Assembly (NCBI GenBank): GCA_029268615.1
Contig: JAQWNM010000013.1
Coordinates: 62,001-126,000, forward strand
Direction of reading: 5' to 3'
Length of the DNA: 64,000 bases
Source: SAR86 cluster bacterium
GTDB lineage: Bacteria > Pseudomonadota > Gammaproteobacteria > Magnimaribacterales > Magnimaribacteraceae
A program made the position numbers and the translations under genes. Shown here piece by piece: positions 1-8,374 of the stretch. The notes beneath the pieces were generated by a model that worked only from the letters and a program-made list of their open reading frames with translations, was not told the origin of the DNA and made no database searches. Every line of letters begins with the position of its first letter. Positions within the stretch are counted from its first letter, which is position 1.

Positions 1-335
1 GATTTACCAAAACCATAAATTAAAGCTACTTCAGCCTGACCTGATTGTATTTTTAACCAGGATTCATAAAGAGCCCAAGCTGCATCCATTTCAACATGAG
101 ATTCTTTAATAGGAGGAACTGCACTTACTGCATTTAAGCCATCCACAAATGCAAACGACACTCCTTGTAAATAGTCACAACTTCCAGAACAAGTAAAATC
201 AATATCAGATTGAGTAATATTTAATTCAGCAAAAGCCTTATGAATAACGGACATAATGAGTTCAACTTCATTCTGGGCTCCTGTATCTCTCATCATAGGA
301 GTCTGTTCGTAACCTATAATTCCAACTTTATGCAT
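1..335 (-). CDS. Thiolase-fold protein (lipid-transfer/SCP-x type), N-terminal part, cut by window edge
   Basis: The minus strand reads from ATG at 335 without a stop to base 1, giving about 111 residues that begin MHKVGIIGYEQTPMMRD. This start resembles thiolase-like lipid-transfer proteins (compare the MTEVAIVGIGIHPFGR start of the gene at 39957). The fragment holds a TCSGSCDYLQG stretch and a region typical of the first thiolase half; the usual active-site Cys region lies beyond the edge. The start overlaps the stop of the upstream DUF35 gene by 8 nt, so the two are translationally coupled. In known systems such as the steroid aldolase Ltp2-ChsH2 or SCP-x thiolases, a thiolase-fold subunit works with a DUF35 partner on CoA thioesters; the same partnership is inferred here. 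Whether this is a thiolase or an aldolase cannot be told from the fragment. Confidence 0.75.
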   Translation of the reverse strand, partial: MHKVGIIGYEQTPMMRDTGAQNEVELIMSVIHKAFAELNITQSDIDFTCSGSCDYLQGVSFAFVDGLNAVSAVPPIKESHVEMDAAWALYESWLKIQSGQAEVALIYGFGK

Positions 336-831
336 TTTTAAATTTATCCCAAAGATTATCTATATCTCGATCTGGTTCTCCTGTTGGTTCAAAATAAATT
401 ATATTTTCCAGGCTAGGTTTCCACTCATTTTTAGGTCTCCATAAAGCTTTTACTCTCATACCTATCGTTACTTGATCATGAGGGATTCCGCTTATAAGAT
501 GCATAAAAGACAAGTCTGCTCCATCCAAGACAATATTAGCGGAAACAAATGGAGGATCTACAGCACCACCTGGAATCGGAATATAATTAATTGTAAAAGA
601 TTCCACCGTACCTGTATGAGCTACTTCAACCTCTTCTTCTGTAGCCACTCCGTCTCTAGGACAAGAGCCTCTTGGCGGAACATAAACCCCTTTACATATG
701 GGGCAACGTTGTCCAACTATTTTACCTTCTAACATTTTTTGTAAGAATAATGTCGTAGCAGCTCCAGCTGTATAGCTATAATTAAAATGAATAGGTGCTT
801 CAAATCCAATTATTTTATTGTCTTCACTCAT
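328..831 (-). CDS. DUF35 OB-fold/zinc-ribbon protein (acyl-CoA-associated)
   Basis: This 167-residue protein has the two-part DUF35 layout: an N-terminal zinc ribbon (residues 43-60, CPICKGVYVPPRGSCPRD) followed by an OB-fold (about 65-150, with the typical LDGADLSFMHLISG strand). Only three of the usual four ribbon cysteines are present (C43, C46, C57); the fourth position is Asp60, so metal binding may be altered. Family members are partners of thiolase-fold proteins and related enzymes acting on CoA esters, as in ChsH2 of steroid side-chain degradation. Its stop overlaps the start of the thiolase fragment at 335, and another DUF35 gene lies 4 nt upstream, so the three form one operon. The family call is firm; the substrate is unknown. 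Confidence 0.85.
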   Translation of the reverse strand: MSEDNKIIGFEAPIHFNYSYTAGAATTLFLQKMLEGKIVGQRCPICKGVYVPPRGSCPRDGVATEEEVEVAHTGTVESFTINYIPIPGGAVDPPFVSANIVLDGADLSFMHLISGIPHDQVTIGMRVKALWRPKNEWKPSLENIIYFEPTGEPDRDIDNLWDKFKNA

Positions 832-835
832 CTAA

Positions 836-1276
836 TTATATTTTTTCAAAATAACAAATATCCTTGATAGATCCCTTTGGAGGAAGTGCCCAGCAAGCCT
901 TAACTCTCATTCCTATTTTCATCTCATCTTCTGAAGAGATTTTAATAGCATGTAAAAAATTAGTGTCAGCGCCGTCTAATAAGATTAATGCCCAGGCAAA
1001 CGATTCCTGTATTGGGTGCTTATCTAGAGGGGAATGAACCCAAGACCAAGATTTTACTGTTCCTATGTTACCTAACTCAACGAATTCAGATAGTTCTTCT
1101 CCTGTATCAGGATCAAATTCTACTGGAGGCATTAGCACTTTACCCTTGCTATTTTTGATGCCCATAATCTGGCAAGATTGAAGACATGTAAGGAAATGCC
1201 CAACTATTGGGCCTGTAGACCTAGTATAAGTAAATCCTAAGTCAAAATTAGCTCTTAAAATATTTTTTTCATTCAT
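836..1276 (-). CDS. DUF35-type OB-fold protein without zinc-ribbon cysteines
   Basis: This 146-residue protein has the DUF35 OB-fold signature (ILLDGADTNFLHAIK near residues 97-111 and the KIGMRVKACW strand near the C terminus) but has lost the ribbon: where C-x2-C pairs are expected it reads CQIMGIKNSKGKVLMPP, with no cysteine pair. It is first in the operon with a second, ribbon-bearing DUF35 protein and a thiolase-fold protein. Two adjacent DUF35 genes recall heteromeric CoA-ester enzymes in which one OB-fold subunit is structural, but that is inference. The gene is divergent from the SDR gene at 1340; the 63-nt gap between them should hold both promoters. Confidence 0.75.
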   Translation of the reverse strand: MNEKNILRANFDLGFTYTRSTGPIVGHFLTCLQSCQIMGIKNSKGKVLMPPVEFDPDTGEELSEFVELGNIGTVKSWSWVHSPLDKHPIQESFAWALILLDGADTNFLHAIKISSEDEMKIGMRVKACWALPPKGSIKDICYFEKI

Positions 1277-1339
1277 AGAATTTAGGTAAAATTAAGAATC
1301 AAGTTATCATTCTAAAAAATATATTGTAAGGAAAATAAA

Positions 1340-2077
1340 ATGAATAAACCACTCGTTGTTATTACTGGAGCAGGATCAGGCATTGGAAGAGCTTGTGCAA
1401 TCAAATTCCAAGAAAATGGATACCAAGTTGCCTGCCTAGATATTGACCTTCAGGAAGCTAAAAATACCCTTAAATTAATTAATAGTGATGGCAGAGCATA
1501 CCAAGTTGACGTAAGTGATTATAAGATAGTAGAGAAAATATCCCAGAATTTAATTTCTAATCTCTGCTCTCCCTGCGCACTAATAAACTGCGCAGGAATT
1601 AGCCCTAACCCTATGCCAACTCATTTATATGACATCGAAGAATGGAAAAGAGTAATTGATATAAATTTAAATGGATCTTTCTATATGATGAAATATCTGA
1701 TACCTGCTCTTCTTGAAAATAGCAATAGTTCTATTGTCAATATTTCTTCAGTCTTAGGAGTCGTTGCAAATGCTACAACCTCTGGTTATGCAGCAAGTAA
1801 ACATGCGATAGTTGGTCTTACTAAAGCGACAGCATTAGATTATGCCCAACAGGGTTTAAGAGTTAATTGCGTAGGTCCAGGTGTTATTGAGACTAATATG
1901 ACTAAAGAAATATTGGCAGATCCTAAGACTAAGGAAATGCTGTCTTCACAAACTCCCATTGGTAGGGTAGCAAAACCTCGCGAAGTAGCTAATCTTATTT
2001 ATTATCTTAGCTCTGAAGATGCTGAATTCATCACAGGTAGTTTTTTTCCAATAGATGGGGGTTACACAACTGCTTAA
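1340..2077 (+). CDS. Short-chain dehydrogenase/reductase (SDR), classical type
   Basis: This 245-residue NAD(P)-dependent oxidoreductase carries the classical SDR features in order: cofactor motif TGAGSGIG at residues 9-16, NCAG at 83-86, catalytic Ser136/137, Tyr150 and Lys154 (GYAASK), and the C-terminal GSFFPIDGGY. Asp35 after the second strand suggests NAD preference, by family rule. An AAGGAAAATAAA segment just before ATG is the likely ribosome-binding site. The gene is divergent from the DUF35 pair and its stop overlaps the stop of the VWA gene by 4 nt (convergent). It fits a 3-hydroxyacyl-CoA or alcohol dehydrogenase role in lipid catabolism, but the substrate cannot be read from sequence. 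Confidence 0.88.
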   Translation: MNKPLVVITGAGSGIGRACAIKFQENGYQVACLDIDLQEAKNTLKLINSDGRAYQVDVSDYKIVEKISQNLISNLCSPCALINCAGISPNPMPTHLYDIEEWKRVIDINLNGSFYMMKYLIPALLENSNSSIVNISSVLGVVANATTSGYAASKHAIVGLTKATALDYAQQGLRVNCVGPGVIETNMTKEILADPKTKEMLSSQTPIGRVAKPREVANLIYYLSSEDAEFITGSFFPIDGGYTTA

Positions 2078-3414
2078 ATTGCGGTCCTCAACAATGTCGA
2101 TATAACTCTTTCTAATTGATCTAAAGTTCCGCATTGCATAACCTTAGTGCAATGAGCAGAATAAGAAGTCATTACTGAATCGCCCGTATCCCACCTATAT
2201 TCTCCTTCTGGATTAAGCCAATAAACTTGCTTAGATCTTTCATATATTAATTTTAGTAAATTTGATTTATCAGGTCCAAAATTATTTCGAGCATCTCCTA
2301 AAATAACAATAGTAGTTTTTCTATCAATATCCTCTAAACATAAACTTACAAAATCAGATAAAGCTTGACCATAATCTGTAGAACCACCCCCATGTCTAGA
2401 TAAAGCATGCTCTATTGCTGGCTCTAACTGCTGTTTTTTAAAGTCTTCAGTTACTTCACCGAGTTCAGATGAAAAAACAAAAGCTCGTATCTTAGATACA
2501 ACCTCCGTAAGACTAAAAAGGAACATAAGCATAAACCTTGCATATGCCCCTACAGAACCACTGACATCACAAATGACATAGATTTTTGGACGGTCTACTT
2601 TTTTATATTTCCAATTAAGTCCAAATAAAATTCCTTGATTTGACCAATTCTCTCTCAATGTTTTCCTGATATCTAGCTTACCCTTTCTATGATTCTTCTT
2701 TCGCCTAGAATGAAGATTTGCTAACTTTTTTGCCATCTTTCTAACTAATGAGTGAACTTCATGCATGTAAGATTTATCTATTTGACCCATATTGAGAGAT
2801 TTAAATATCTTTTCTCTTAAATGCTCTCCAGAAACATCGCCATGTAATAAAAATTGTTTTTCTACATAATCTGAAACTTTTTCTCTCAAGTTAGAAAGAT
2901 TTAAACGAAGTTCTTTTTCTAAAGCTGAAGGCTGTCCATCTTGCCCTACACCCGACATTAACCTGACTTCATCTTCTAAAACAGAAACACCCATATTTTC
3001 AAGTATTCTTCTAGTAAAAACAGCTCTTTGAGTAAAATATTTAATTTCTGAAATATTAGCATCTTCAGCTGCTTCTGCTATAGCTAACATTGTTTCAGCC
3101 TGATCAGATTTTAATAAGAGATTGCCTAAATCTGAATTAACTTCTATTGATTGATTATTTTTTATTTCTGGTAATTCTGATTTAGAATTATCAAGAATCA
3201 TTTCTGAATTAAAAAAATCTTCAAAACATTTATAGAAATCATCTTTTTCTTGAGGAGTTTTTGAAAGAGTTAGAGATAAAGACCTTTTTAAAAGCTCTTT
3301 ATCCTCTAGACCAATATTATTTATAACTTCAATAGCATCTATTGTCTCAGCTGGAGATGCCTGTATGTTAGAATTTCTTAAAACCTTAATAAAGTCTGTT
3401 AAAACTCTATCCAT
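2074..3414 (-). CDS. VWA-domain protein, CoxE-like, partner of MoxR ATPase
   Basis: This 446-residue cytoplasmic protein has a long helical, charged N-terminal part (1-270) and a C-terminal von Willebrand A domain with the metal-site motif DVSGS (D283, S285, S287) and a later GGGSTDYGQAL loop that supplies the conserved Thr. This is the CoxE/DUF58-like layout that works with MoxR AAA+ ATPases to insert cofactors or remodel target proteins. The MoxR gene ends 4 nt upstream, so the pair is surely co-transcribed. No molybdenum hydroxylase (the classical CoxD/E client) is visible in the window, so the client is unknown. Confidence 0.82.
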   Translation of the reverse strand: MDRVLTDFIKVLRNSNIQASPAETIDAIEVINNIGLEDKELLKRSLSLTLSKTPQEKDDFYKCFEDFFNSEMILDNSKSELPEIKNNQSIEVNSDLGNLLLKSDQAETMLAIAEAAEDANISEIKYFTQRAVFTRRILENMGVSVLEDEVRLMSGVGQDGQPSALEKELRLNLSNLREKVSDYVEKQFLLHGDVSGEHLREKIFKSLNMGQIDKSYMHEVHSLVRKMAKKLANLHSRRKKNHRKGKLDIRKTLRENWSNQGILFGLNWKYKKVDRPKIYVICDVSGSVGAYARFMLMFLFSLTEVVSKIRAFVFSSELGEVTEDFKKQQLEPAIEHALSRHGGGSTDYGQALSDFVSLCLEDIDRKTTIVILGDARNNFGPDKSNLLKLIYERSKQVYWLNPEGEYRWDTGDSVMTSYSAHCTKVMQCGTLDQLERVISTLLRTAI

Positions 3415-3418
3415 AAAA

Positions 3419-4351
3419 TTATCGAGCGGTAGACTCTTTAATAAGTCTTGGTATTTCTTTCTGGGAAACCTCTATATCTTGCTGATATTTCAGCAGAACA
3501 TTTAATGTCTCTCGAGCTAAATCTTCATTTAACTCTTCAGCACTTAATAAAATAAGAGTTCTTGCCCAATCTATTGTCTCACTAATAGCAGGAACTTTTT
3601 TTAAATCTAGATCTCTCAAACCTTGCACAAAACTAACTAATTGTTTTTGTATATTTTGATTTAAATCTGGAACTCGAGACTTTACAATTTTTCTTTCTAA
3701 CTTTGCATCAGGAAATGGAATATATAAATGCAAACATCTTCTTTTTAAAGCATCACCAATTTCTCGACTATTATTACTTGTTAAGAAAACTAAAGGTCGC
3801 TGCTCTGCTTTAATAGTTCCCAACTCTGGAATAGAAACTTGAAATTCAGATAATATTTCTAGAAGTAATGCTTCAAATTCTTCGTCTGATTTATCTATCT
3901 CATCTATCAATAGAACTGAACCATCTCTATTTGATAGGGATTGTAATAAAGGTCTTGATTCAAGAAAATCTTCTGAAAAGAAAATATCTTCAAAATCCAT
4001 AAGTTTACTTAATGATTCTTTTAAACCTTTAGCTCCTTTTAATACATCACCCAATTGTTCTTTTAAAATCTGAGTATAAAGAAGTTGTTTTCCGTATCGC
4101 CACTCATACAGCGCTTTAGATTCATCAAGCCCTTCATAACATTGAAGTCTATATAATTCTTTATTAAAAAAAAGAGACGCTGTATTAGCTAATTCCGTCT
4201 TTCCAACTCCAGGAGGGCCTTCTATTAAAATAGGTTTATCTAAAGCTTTTGCTAGATAAACTGCTGTTGCTATTTGGTCGTTACAAATATATTTAAGTTT
4301 TTGAAAGCCTTTTTTAATCTCTGAAATTTCTTCAGAAGGTCCCTTTATCAT
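3419..4351 (-). CDS. MoxR-family AAA+ ATPase (CoxD-like)
   Basis: This 310-residue AAA+ ATPase has Walker A GPPGVGKTE at residues 45-53, Walker B VLLIDEID at 146-153, and a sensor region FLTSNNSREIGDALKRRC typical of MoxR proteins. MoxR ATPases act as chaperones with VWA-domain partners, here the next gene 4 nt downstream. Its ATG overlaps the stop of the alpha/beta hydrolase gene by one base (TAATG), which points to translational coupling in a four-gene operon aminotransferase-hydrolase-MoxR-VWA. The assignment to family is firm; the client protein is unknown. Confidence 0.9.
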   Translation of the reverse strand: MIKGPSEEISEIKKGFQKLKYICNDQIATAVYLAKALDKPILIEGPPGVGKTELANTASLFFNKELYRLQCYEGLDESKALYEWRYGKQLLYTQILKEQLGDVLKGAKGLKESLSKLMDFEDIFFSEDFLESRPLLQSLSNRDGSVLLIDEIDKSDEEFEALLLEILSEFQVSIPELGTIKAEQRPLVFLTSNNSREIGDALKRRCLHLYIPFPDAKLERKIVKSRVPDLNQNIQKQLVSFVQGLRDLDLKKVPAISETIDWARTLILLSAEELNEDLARETLNVLLKYQQDIEVSQKEIPRLIKESTAR

Positions 4352-5214
4352 TATTTATCTCCAAGTAATTTTCTTAGTTCTTTTGCAAAAATAGTAGGCT
4401 CATCCAGGAAAAGATGATGCATAGCACCAGGTATACCAACTTGCCTAGACTTAGGTATTTGACCAACATAAGTCATATATTCTAATATCCCAGCACTTAA
4501 AATTTGGCTCATTAAACCATAAACTATGTAAATTGGGCATTTTAGGTTCATAAAAATATCAGTTAAATCTTCTGCCTCATAAGTACTCATAATCTTGCCA
4601 TCAGATTTTAAAACCCAACCTCCATGCTCTTCTTTATAAGAATGTTCAGCAATGTAATTAAGAATAAAATTATGACGAACAGGCTGAGGGGGCAATAGCC
4701 GAAATGCTTTTATAGCTGAATCATAATCTTTATAGATAAAATCTGCTCTTATCATGCTTCGTCCACTATTTTTAAAAGCATCTAATTTATCAGGAGGTAA
4801 GACAACCATTGAGTCTATTATATAAAGAGAACTAATCAACTCCGGATAAAGACTTGCAGCTTTAACTGATATTGGTCCACTCATGCTATGCGCAACTATT
4901 TTTGCCTCTTTCCAGCCCATGTCTTCAATAACGCTCTTAATTTCTAATGCATATATATCTTGAGAGTAATTACTTCTATGGTCACTATCTCCCATACCTG
5001 ATAAATCCATAGCAACAACAGAATAATCATCTAAAAAACAAGGAGCTATAAAGTCCCACCAGTGCGAATTAGCAGCATATCCATGTATAAATAAAAGGCC
5101 AGGCTTGTTTGGATTTCCCCATTTTTGATAAGATATATTTGCACTATCTACTCTCACGCTATGGCGTGAAGACTTAATAGCAACTAAATCATTGAACCAA
5201 CTAGGAATATCCAT
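4351..5214 (-). CDS. Alpha/beta hydrolase
   Basis: This 287-residue protein has the alpha/beta-hydrolase fold signature: the oxyanion motif HGYAANSHWW (residues 44-53), the nucleophile elbow AHSMSG with Ser110 (the first elbow glycine is Ala108), and a C-terminal GAMHHLFLDEP that carries the catalytic His. It has no signal peptide and should be cytosolic. It could be an esterase, lactonase or C-C bond hydrolase such as those of meta-cleavage pathways; sequence alone does not separate these. It sits 1 nt after the aminotransferase and overlaps the MoxR gene, so all four are one transcript. Confidence 0.85.
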   Translation of the reverse strand: MDIPSWFNDLVAIKSSRHSVRVDSANISYQKWGNPNKPGLLFIHGYAANSHWWDFIAPCFLDDYSVVAMDLSGMGDSDHRSNYSQDIYALEIKSVIEDMGWKEAKIVAHSMSGPISVKAASLYPELISSLYIIDSMVVLPPDKLDAFKNSGRSMIRADFIYKDYDSAIKAFRLLPPQPVRHNFILNYIAEHSYKEEHGGWVLKSDGKIMSTYEAEDLTDIFMNLKCPIYIVYGLMSQILSAGILEYMTYVGQIPKSRQVGIPGAMHHLFLDEPTIFAKELRKLLGDK

Positions 5215-5215
5215 T

Positions 5216-6529
5216 TTATAATTTATTAATTACAGATTTTAAAGTTTCACCTATTTTTAATATTTGCTCCTCTTGGACTATCAGAGCAGGAGAAATAACT
5301 AAATAGTCTGCAGAAGATCTAAGAAGAAGTCCCTGATCATAACATTCTTGAAATACTTTCATCGAAGTTGCATTAGCAGGTCCTTTGTTATCATTAAAAT
5401 GAATTGCTCCCATCAGGCCAATGTTCCTTATGTCTAAAACAGAATCATTAATACCTTTTAGAGAATGAAGAGTATCTTCAAAAAGAGTCTCTAACGATAA
5501 TGCTCTATTGAATAAATCTTCTTCCTCATATACCTCTAATACAGCTAGAGCCGCTGCAGAAGCAACAGGATGCCCAGAATAGGTATAACCGTGGAATAAT
5601 TCTATTGAATCGGGAGAGGCACTCATAAATTCTTGATGAATATCATTCCTGAAAGCTACAGCACTCATGGGTATTACTCCACTGGTAAGTCCTTTGGCCA
5701 TTGTTATTATATCTGGTCTAACTTGAAATCGTTCAGCAGCAAAGGAGTGGCCAAGTCTACCAAAGCCAGTTATTACTTCATCAAATATCAGCAAGATATT
5801 GTATTTGTCACAAATATCTCTTATTTTTTTTAAATAACCTTCCGGCGGAACAATTACCCCACCTGAACCAGTAACTGGCTCAATAATAACCGCTGCTACT
5901 GTAGACGGATCATGAACTAGTAATTTTTCTTCTAGAATATCAGCTAAATGCCCTCCCCATGAAGGCACTCCTTTAGAAAATGCCATATAGGCTGGATTCC
6001 AAGTATGGGGAATAAGATCTACATCTGAGAAAAGAGAGCCAAAAATATCCTTGTTCAAAGGAATGCCTCCAACTGAAGTTCCTCCAAAATTTACTCCATG
6101 ATAACCCTTTTCTCTACCTATGAATTTAGTCCTATTAGGTTCACCTCTAAGAGCATGATAGCCGAGCACAACCTTCATTGCAGTCTCAACAGCTTCCGAT
6201 CCTGAATTTCCAAAAAAAATTCTATCTAAGCCTTCTGGTGTTAAAGACGAAACCTTTTCTGCAAGTTCAAAAATCTTTGGATGAGCCATATTAAAGATAG
6301 TGGAATAATCTAACTTTCCAACTTGTTCTCGAATAGCTGAAACAACCGTAGGATGGCAATGACCTACATTGCAACACCAAAGCCCAGCTACACCATCTAA
6401 AATATTTCTGTCATCATGAGAGGTATAATACATACCAGATGACTCGACAAGTAATCTAGGATTTTCCTTAAATAACTGGTTGGCGGTAAAAGGCATCCAG
6501 TAATTATCTAGGTTAAGAGAATTTTTCAT
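5216..6529 (-). CDS. Class III aminotransferase, omega-amino acid:pyruvate type
   Basis: This 437-residue PLP enzyme closely follows the beta-alanine/omega-amino acid:pyruvate transaminase pattern: an N-terminal YWMPFTANQLF segment, GLWCCNVGH (49-57), GNSGSEAVETA (108-118), Asp250 in LIFDEVITGFGR, and the PLP lysine Lys279 in ITMAKGLTSG. Length matches the family. The reaction is transfer of an omega-amino group to pyruvate. The gene is first in the operon with hydrolase, MoxR and VWA genes and is divergent from a TetR regulator 62 nt away, which may control it. The exact amine donor is not known. Confidence 0.9.
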   Translation of the reverse strand: MKNSLNLDNYWMPFTANQLFKENPRLLVESSGMYYTSHDDRNILDGVAGLWCCNVGHCHPTVVSAIREQVGKLDYSTIFNMAHPKIFELAEKVSSLTPEGLDRIFFGNSGSEAVETAMKVVLGYHALRGEPNRTKFIGREKGYHGVNFGGTSVGGIPLNKDIFGSLFSDVDLIPHTWNPAYMAFSKGVPSWGGHLADILEEKLLVHDPSTVAAVIIEPVTGSGGVIVPPEGYLKKIRDICDKYNILLIFDEVITGFGRLGHSFAAERFQVRPDIITMAKGLTSGVIPMSAVAFRNDIHQEFMSASPDSIELFHGYTYSGHPVASAAALAVLEVYEEEDLFNRALSLETLFEDTLHSLKGINDSVLDIRNIGLMGAIHFNDNKGPANATSMKVFQECYDQGLLLRSSADYLVISPALIVQEEQILKIGETLKSVINKL

Positions 6530-6577
6530 TTTATTAGGTCTAGTTTAAAACAATAAAAAAGTTAGAACTAATTATTC

Positions 6578-6583
6578 TATAAT
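6578..6583 (+). promoter_or_regulatory. Likely -10 box of the tetR gene at 6592
   Basis: TATAAT, a perfect -10 hexamer, lies only 8 nt before the ATG at 6592. A start of transcription at about 6590 would leave almost no leader. No good -35 hexamer is seen at 17-nt spacing (the region is A-rich), so this is a partial promoter call. Confidence 0.4.
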
Positions 6584-6591
6584 AAAATATA

Positions 6592-7185
6592 ATGAATCTT
6601 TTAAAGAAACTTCCAAAGATACCCCAACAAGAGAGAAGTAAAAAAAAACGGGCTTTGATCTTAGAGACATCTAAAAGAATCATAAAAGATCTTGGTCCAG
6701 ATGCGTTAACTTTAAAAAATGTTGCAGAACGAGCAAACTTAAAAAGACCTTCTTTATATAAACTATTTCCTAGTGTTGAATCTATAATATTTTCCCTAAG
6801 CGAACTCTACATTAAAGAACTTCTTAATTTAATTAAAAGTAACTTTAACCAAGTTAAATCCCAAGAACTAGAATACTATCTTAAAATTTTCATAGATGTA
6901 TCATCTATCTTTCTCAATAAACAACGCTACCTATCTTTTCTATTTATTAATCTAAATATGAATTTCCATTCAATTGAGCGGTCATTAAATCATCAAGAAC
7001 ATTTAGCAATTTCCTTTTCCACATTATTAAACGAACAAAATATTAAATTTGATGGGGAAAAAATAATGATTGCTGTGCAAATAATTTTTGCTGTTCTAGG
7101 TCATGGTTTAAGGTCTAAAGGTTTGATTGACTCAAGAACGATAAATGATGCTAAAAGATCTGCATTAGCCGTTATTTCAATTTAA
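6592..7185 (+). CDS. TetR-family transcriptional regulator
   Basis: This 197-residue protein has an N-terminal TetR helix-turn-helix (about residues 20-65; LTLKNVAERANLKRPSLYKLF is the characteristic region) and a helical C-terminal ligand domain. It is divergent from the aminotransferase operon, the usual place for a local repressor of that operon and of itself. The stop overlaps the end of gspN by 9 nt (convergent). No Shine-Dalgarno is visible before the ATG, and a perfect TATAAT lies at 6578-6583, so the mRNA may be leaderless. The ligand is unknown. Confidence 0.87.
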   Translation: MNLLKKLPKIPQQERSKKKRALILETSKRIIKDLGPDALTLKNVAERANLKRPSLYKLFPSVESIIFSLSELYIKELLNLIKSNFNQVKSQELEYYLKIFIDVSSIFLNKQRYLSFLFINLNMNFHSIERSLNHQEHLAISFSTLLNEQNIKFDGEKIMIAVQIIFAVLGHGLRSKGLIDSRTINDAKRSALAVISI

Positions 7186-7908
7186 AAGATCTTTTAAACT
7201 TCCTGAAAATTTAATAGACGGCTCAGAAGAAAAATTAAATTTAGCAAATCTTTGTAATTTAGATACTACTTTACCTGAAGAGACTTCAACGTAATAATCC
7301 AGATGAGTATTTAAGGTAAATTTTCCAAACAATAGGTTTTCTTTTGGTGTAGATCTAAAAGTAGAAGTTAACTCTTTATTCTTGCATTCGATTGAGGCTT
7401 TAAGACCTATTTCTTGATTAAAAAAACCATATACATCTAACAAGTTGCCTGTCATCTTTCCATTGGCATGATTGCAGCCTAACTTATTGAAATTTAAAAT
7501 AGGAAGGTCGATGGATATATTAGATAAAGTTAAAGGGTATTTTGTATTATTTATAAATGCTTTATTTATTTTAATTCTTAAAAATGCTTTTTCTAGAAGA
7601 TAATTTTGAGAATGGTTATAAGCAAATATACCTTTAAAATCATAGTTCTTGTTTTTAGCTATAACACTAAAGCCTAACTTACCTTCAAAAAGAAGTTTAG
7701 GATCATAGATAAGCATAATATTTCCTAGATCGGTATCTAAATATTGAACTCCTTGTAACGATCCACTCCACCACTTTCCATTTTCATTTTCTATATGTAT
7801 ATCTTCATACTTCAATTGAAGAAGGCTACTTAAAGATTTCATAGGAATAAAATAACTTGATGTCATCAAGAAAGTAAGAATCAATAAAATTGCATATCTG
7901 AGTTTCAT
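7177..7908 (-). CDS. gspN: Type II secretion protein N
   Basis: This 243-residue protein has an N-terminal signal anchor (residues 1-24, MKLRYAILLILTFLMTSSYF) and a beta-rich periplasmic part of the T2SN type, including the GKWWSGSLQGV segment usual in GspN. It is last in the gsp operon, 1 nt after gspM. GspN is not essential in all systems; it is an inner-membrane or periplasmic accessory protein. Assignment rests on position, length and the weak but typical sequence pattern. Confidence 0.8.
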   Translation of the reverse strand: MKLRYAILLILTFLMTSSYFIPMKSLSSLLQLKYEDIHIENENGKWWSGSLQGVQYLDTDLGNIMLIYDPKLLFEGKLGFSVIAKNKNYDFKGIFAYNHSQNYLLEKAFLRIKINKAFINNTKYPLTLSNISIDLPILNFNKLGCNHANGKMTGNLLDVYGFFNQEIGLKASIECKNKELTSTFRSTPKENLLFGKFTLNTHLDYYVEVSSGKVVSKLQRFAKFNFSSEPSIKFSGSLKDLLN

Positions 7909-7909
7909 C

Positions 7910-8374
7910 TTACAGTGATAGTACTATCTGCGCCTTTAGTCCAATGTGTTTGCCCCCTGATATGTTACGTCTTAATGAAGCATTAGAAATTGATACCAAG
8001 CCCTGACTTTTTAAATCTCTTAGTAAATTTAATAAATCAATAAAATTCACATTTTTAATAGTAATAGATAAACTTCCTTGTTTAATAGGTTGCAATCTGT
8101 CTATTAGAACCCCGTTTTTACGAGCTATAGTACCTACTTTAGAAGCAAAATTTTCAGCAGTTAGCTCTCCAGATGTACTAATGGGTGATGACTCCATTAC
8201 CTTTTTGATTTTTAAAAAAAGAATTCTTTCATCATTTAAATCTTGAATTGACTTCTCTTTCCAAGAATAAACTCCTTGATAGAGACCTCCTAAGACTAAT
8301 ACTAAAGCCATAAATATAGTAAAAACAACTAAAATTTCTTGATTTCGATCTAATTTATTTCTGTAATATTTCAT
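7910..8374 (-). CDS. gspM: Type II secretion inner-membrane protein M
   Basis: This 154-residue protein has a short cytoplasmic N terminus, one transmembrane helix (about 16-36, ILVVFTIFMALVLVLGGLY) and a small periplasmic ferredoxin-like domain, the GspM layout. GspM binds GspL and helps anchor the secretion ATPase at the inner membrane. Its start overlaps gspL by 4 nt, and gspN follows directly. Confidence 0.85.
   Translation of the reverse strand: MKYYRNKLDRNQEILVVFTIFMALVLVLGGLYQGVYSWKEKSIQDLNDERILFLKIKKVMESSPISTSGELTAENFASKVGTIARKNGVLIDRLQPIKQGSLSITIKNVNFIDLLNLLRDLKSQGLVSISNASLRRNISGGKHIGLKAQIVLSL

Noticed and set aside
7181-7198. An 18-nt perfect palindrome, TTTAAAAGATCTTTTAAA, at the convergent ends of tetR and gspN.
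   Set aside because: It has no loop and no T-tract and lies inside coding ends; in AT-rich DNA such palindromes arise easily. It could be a weak terminator but I cannot support it.
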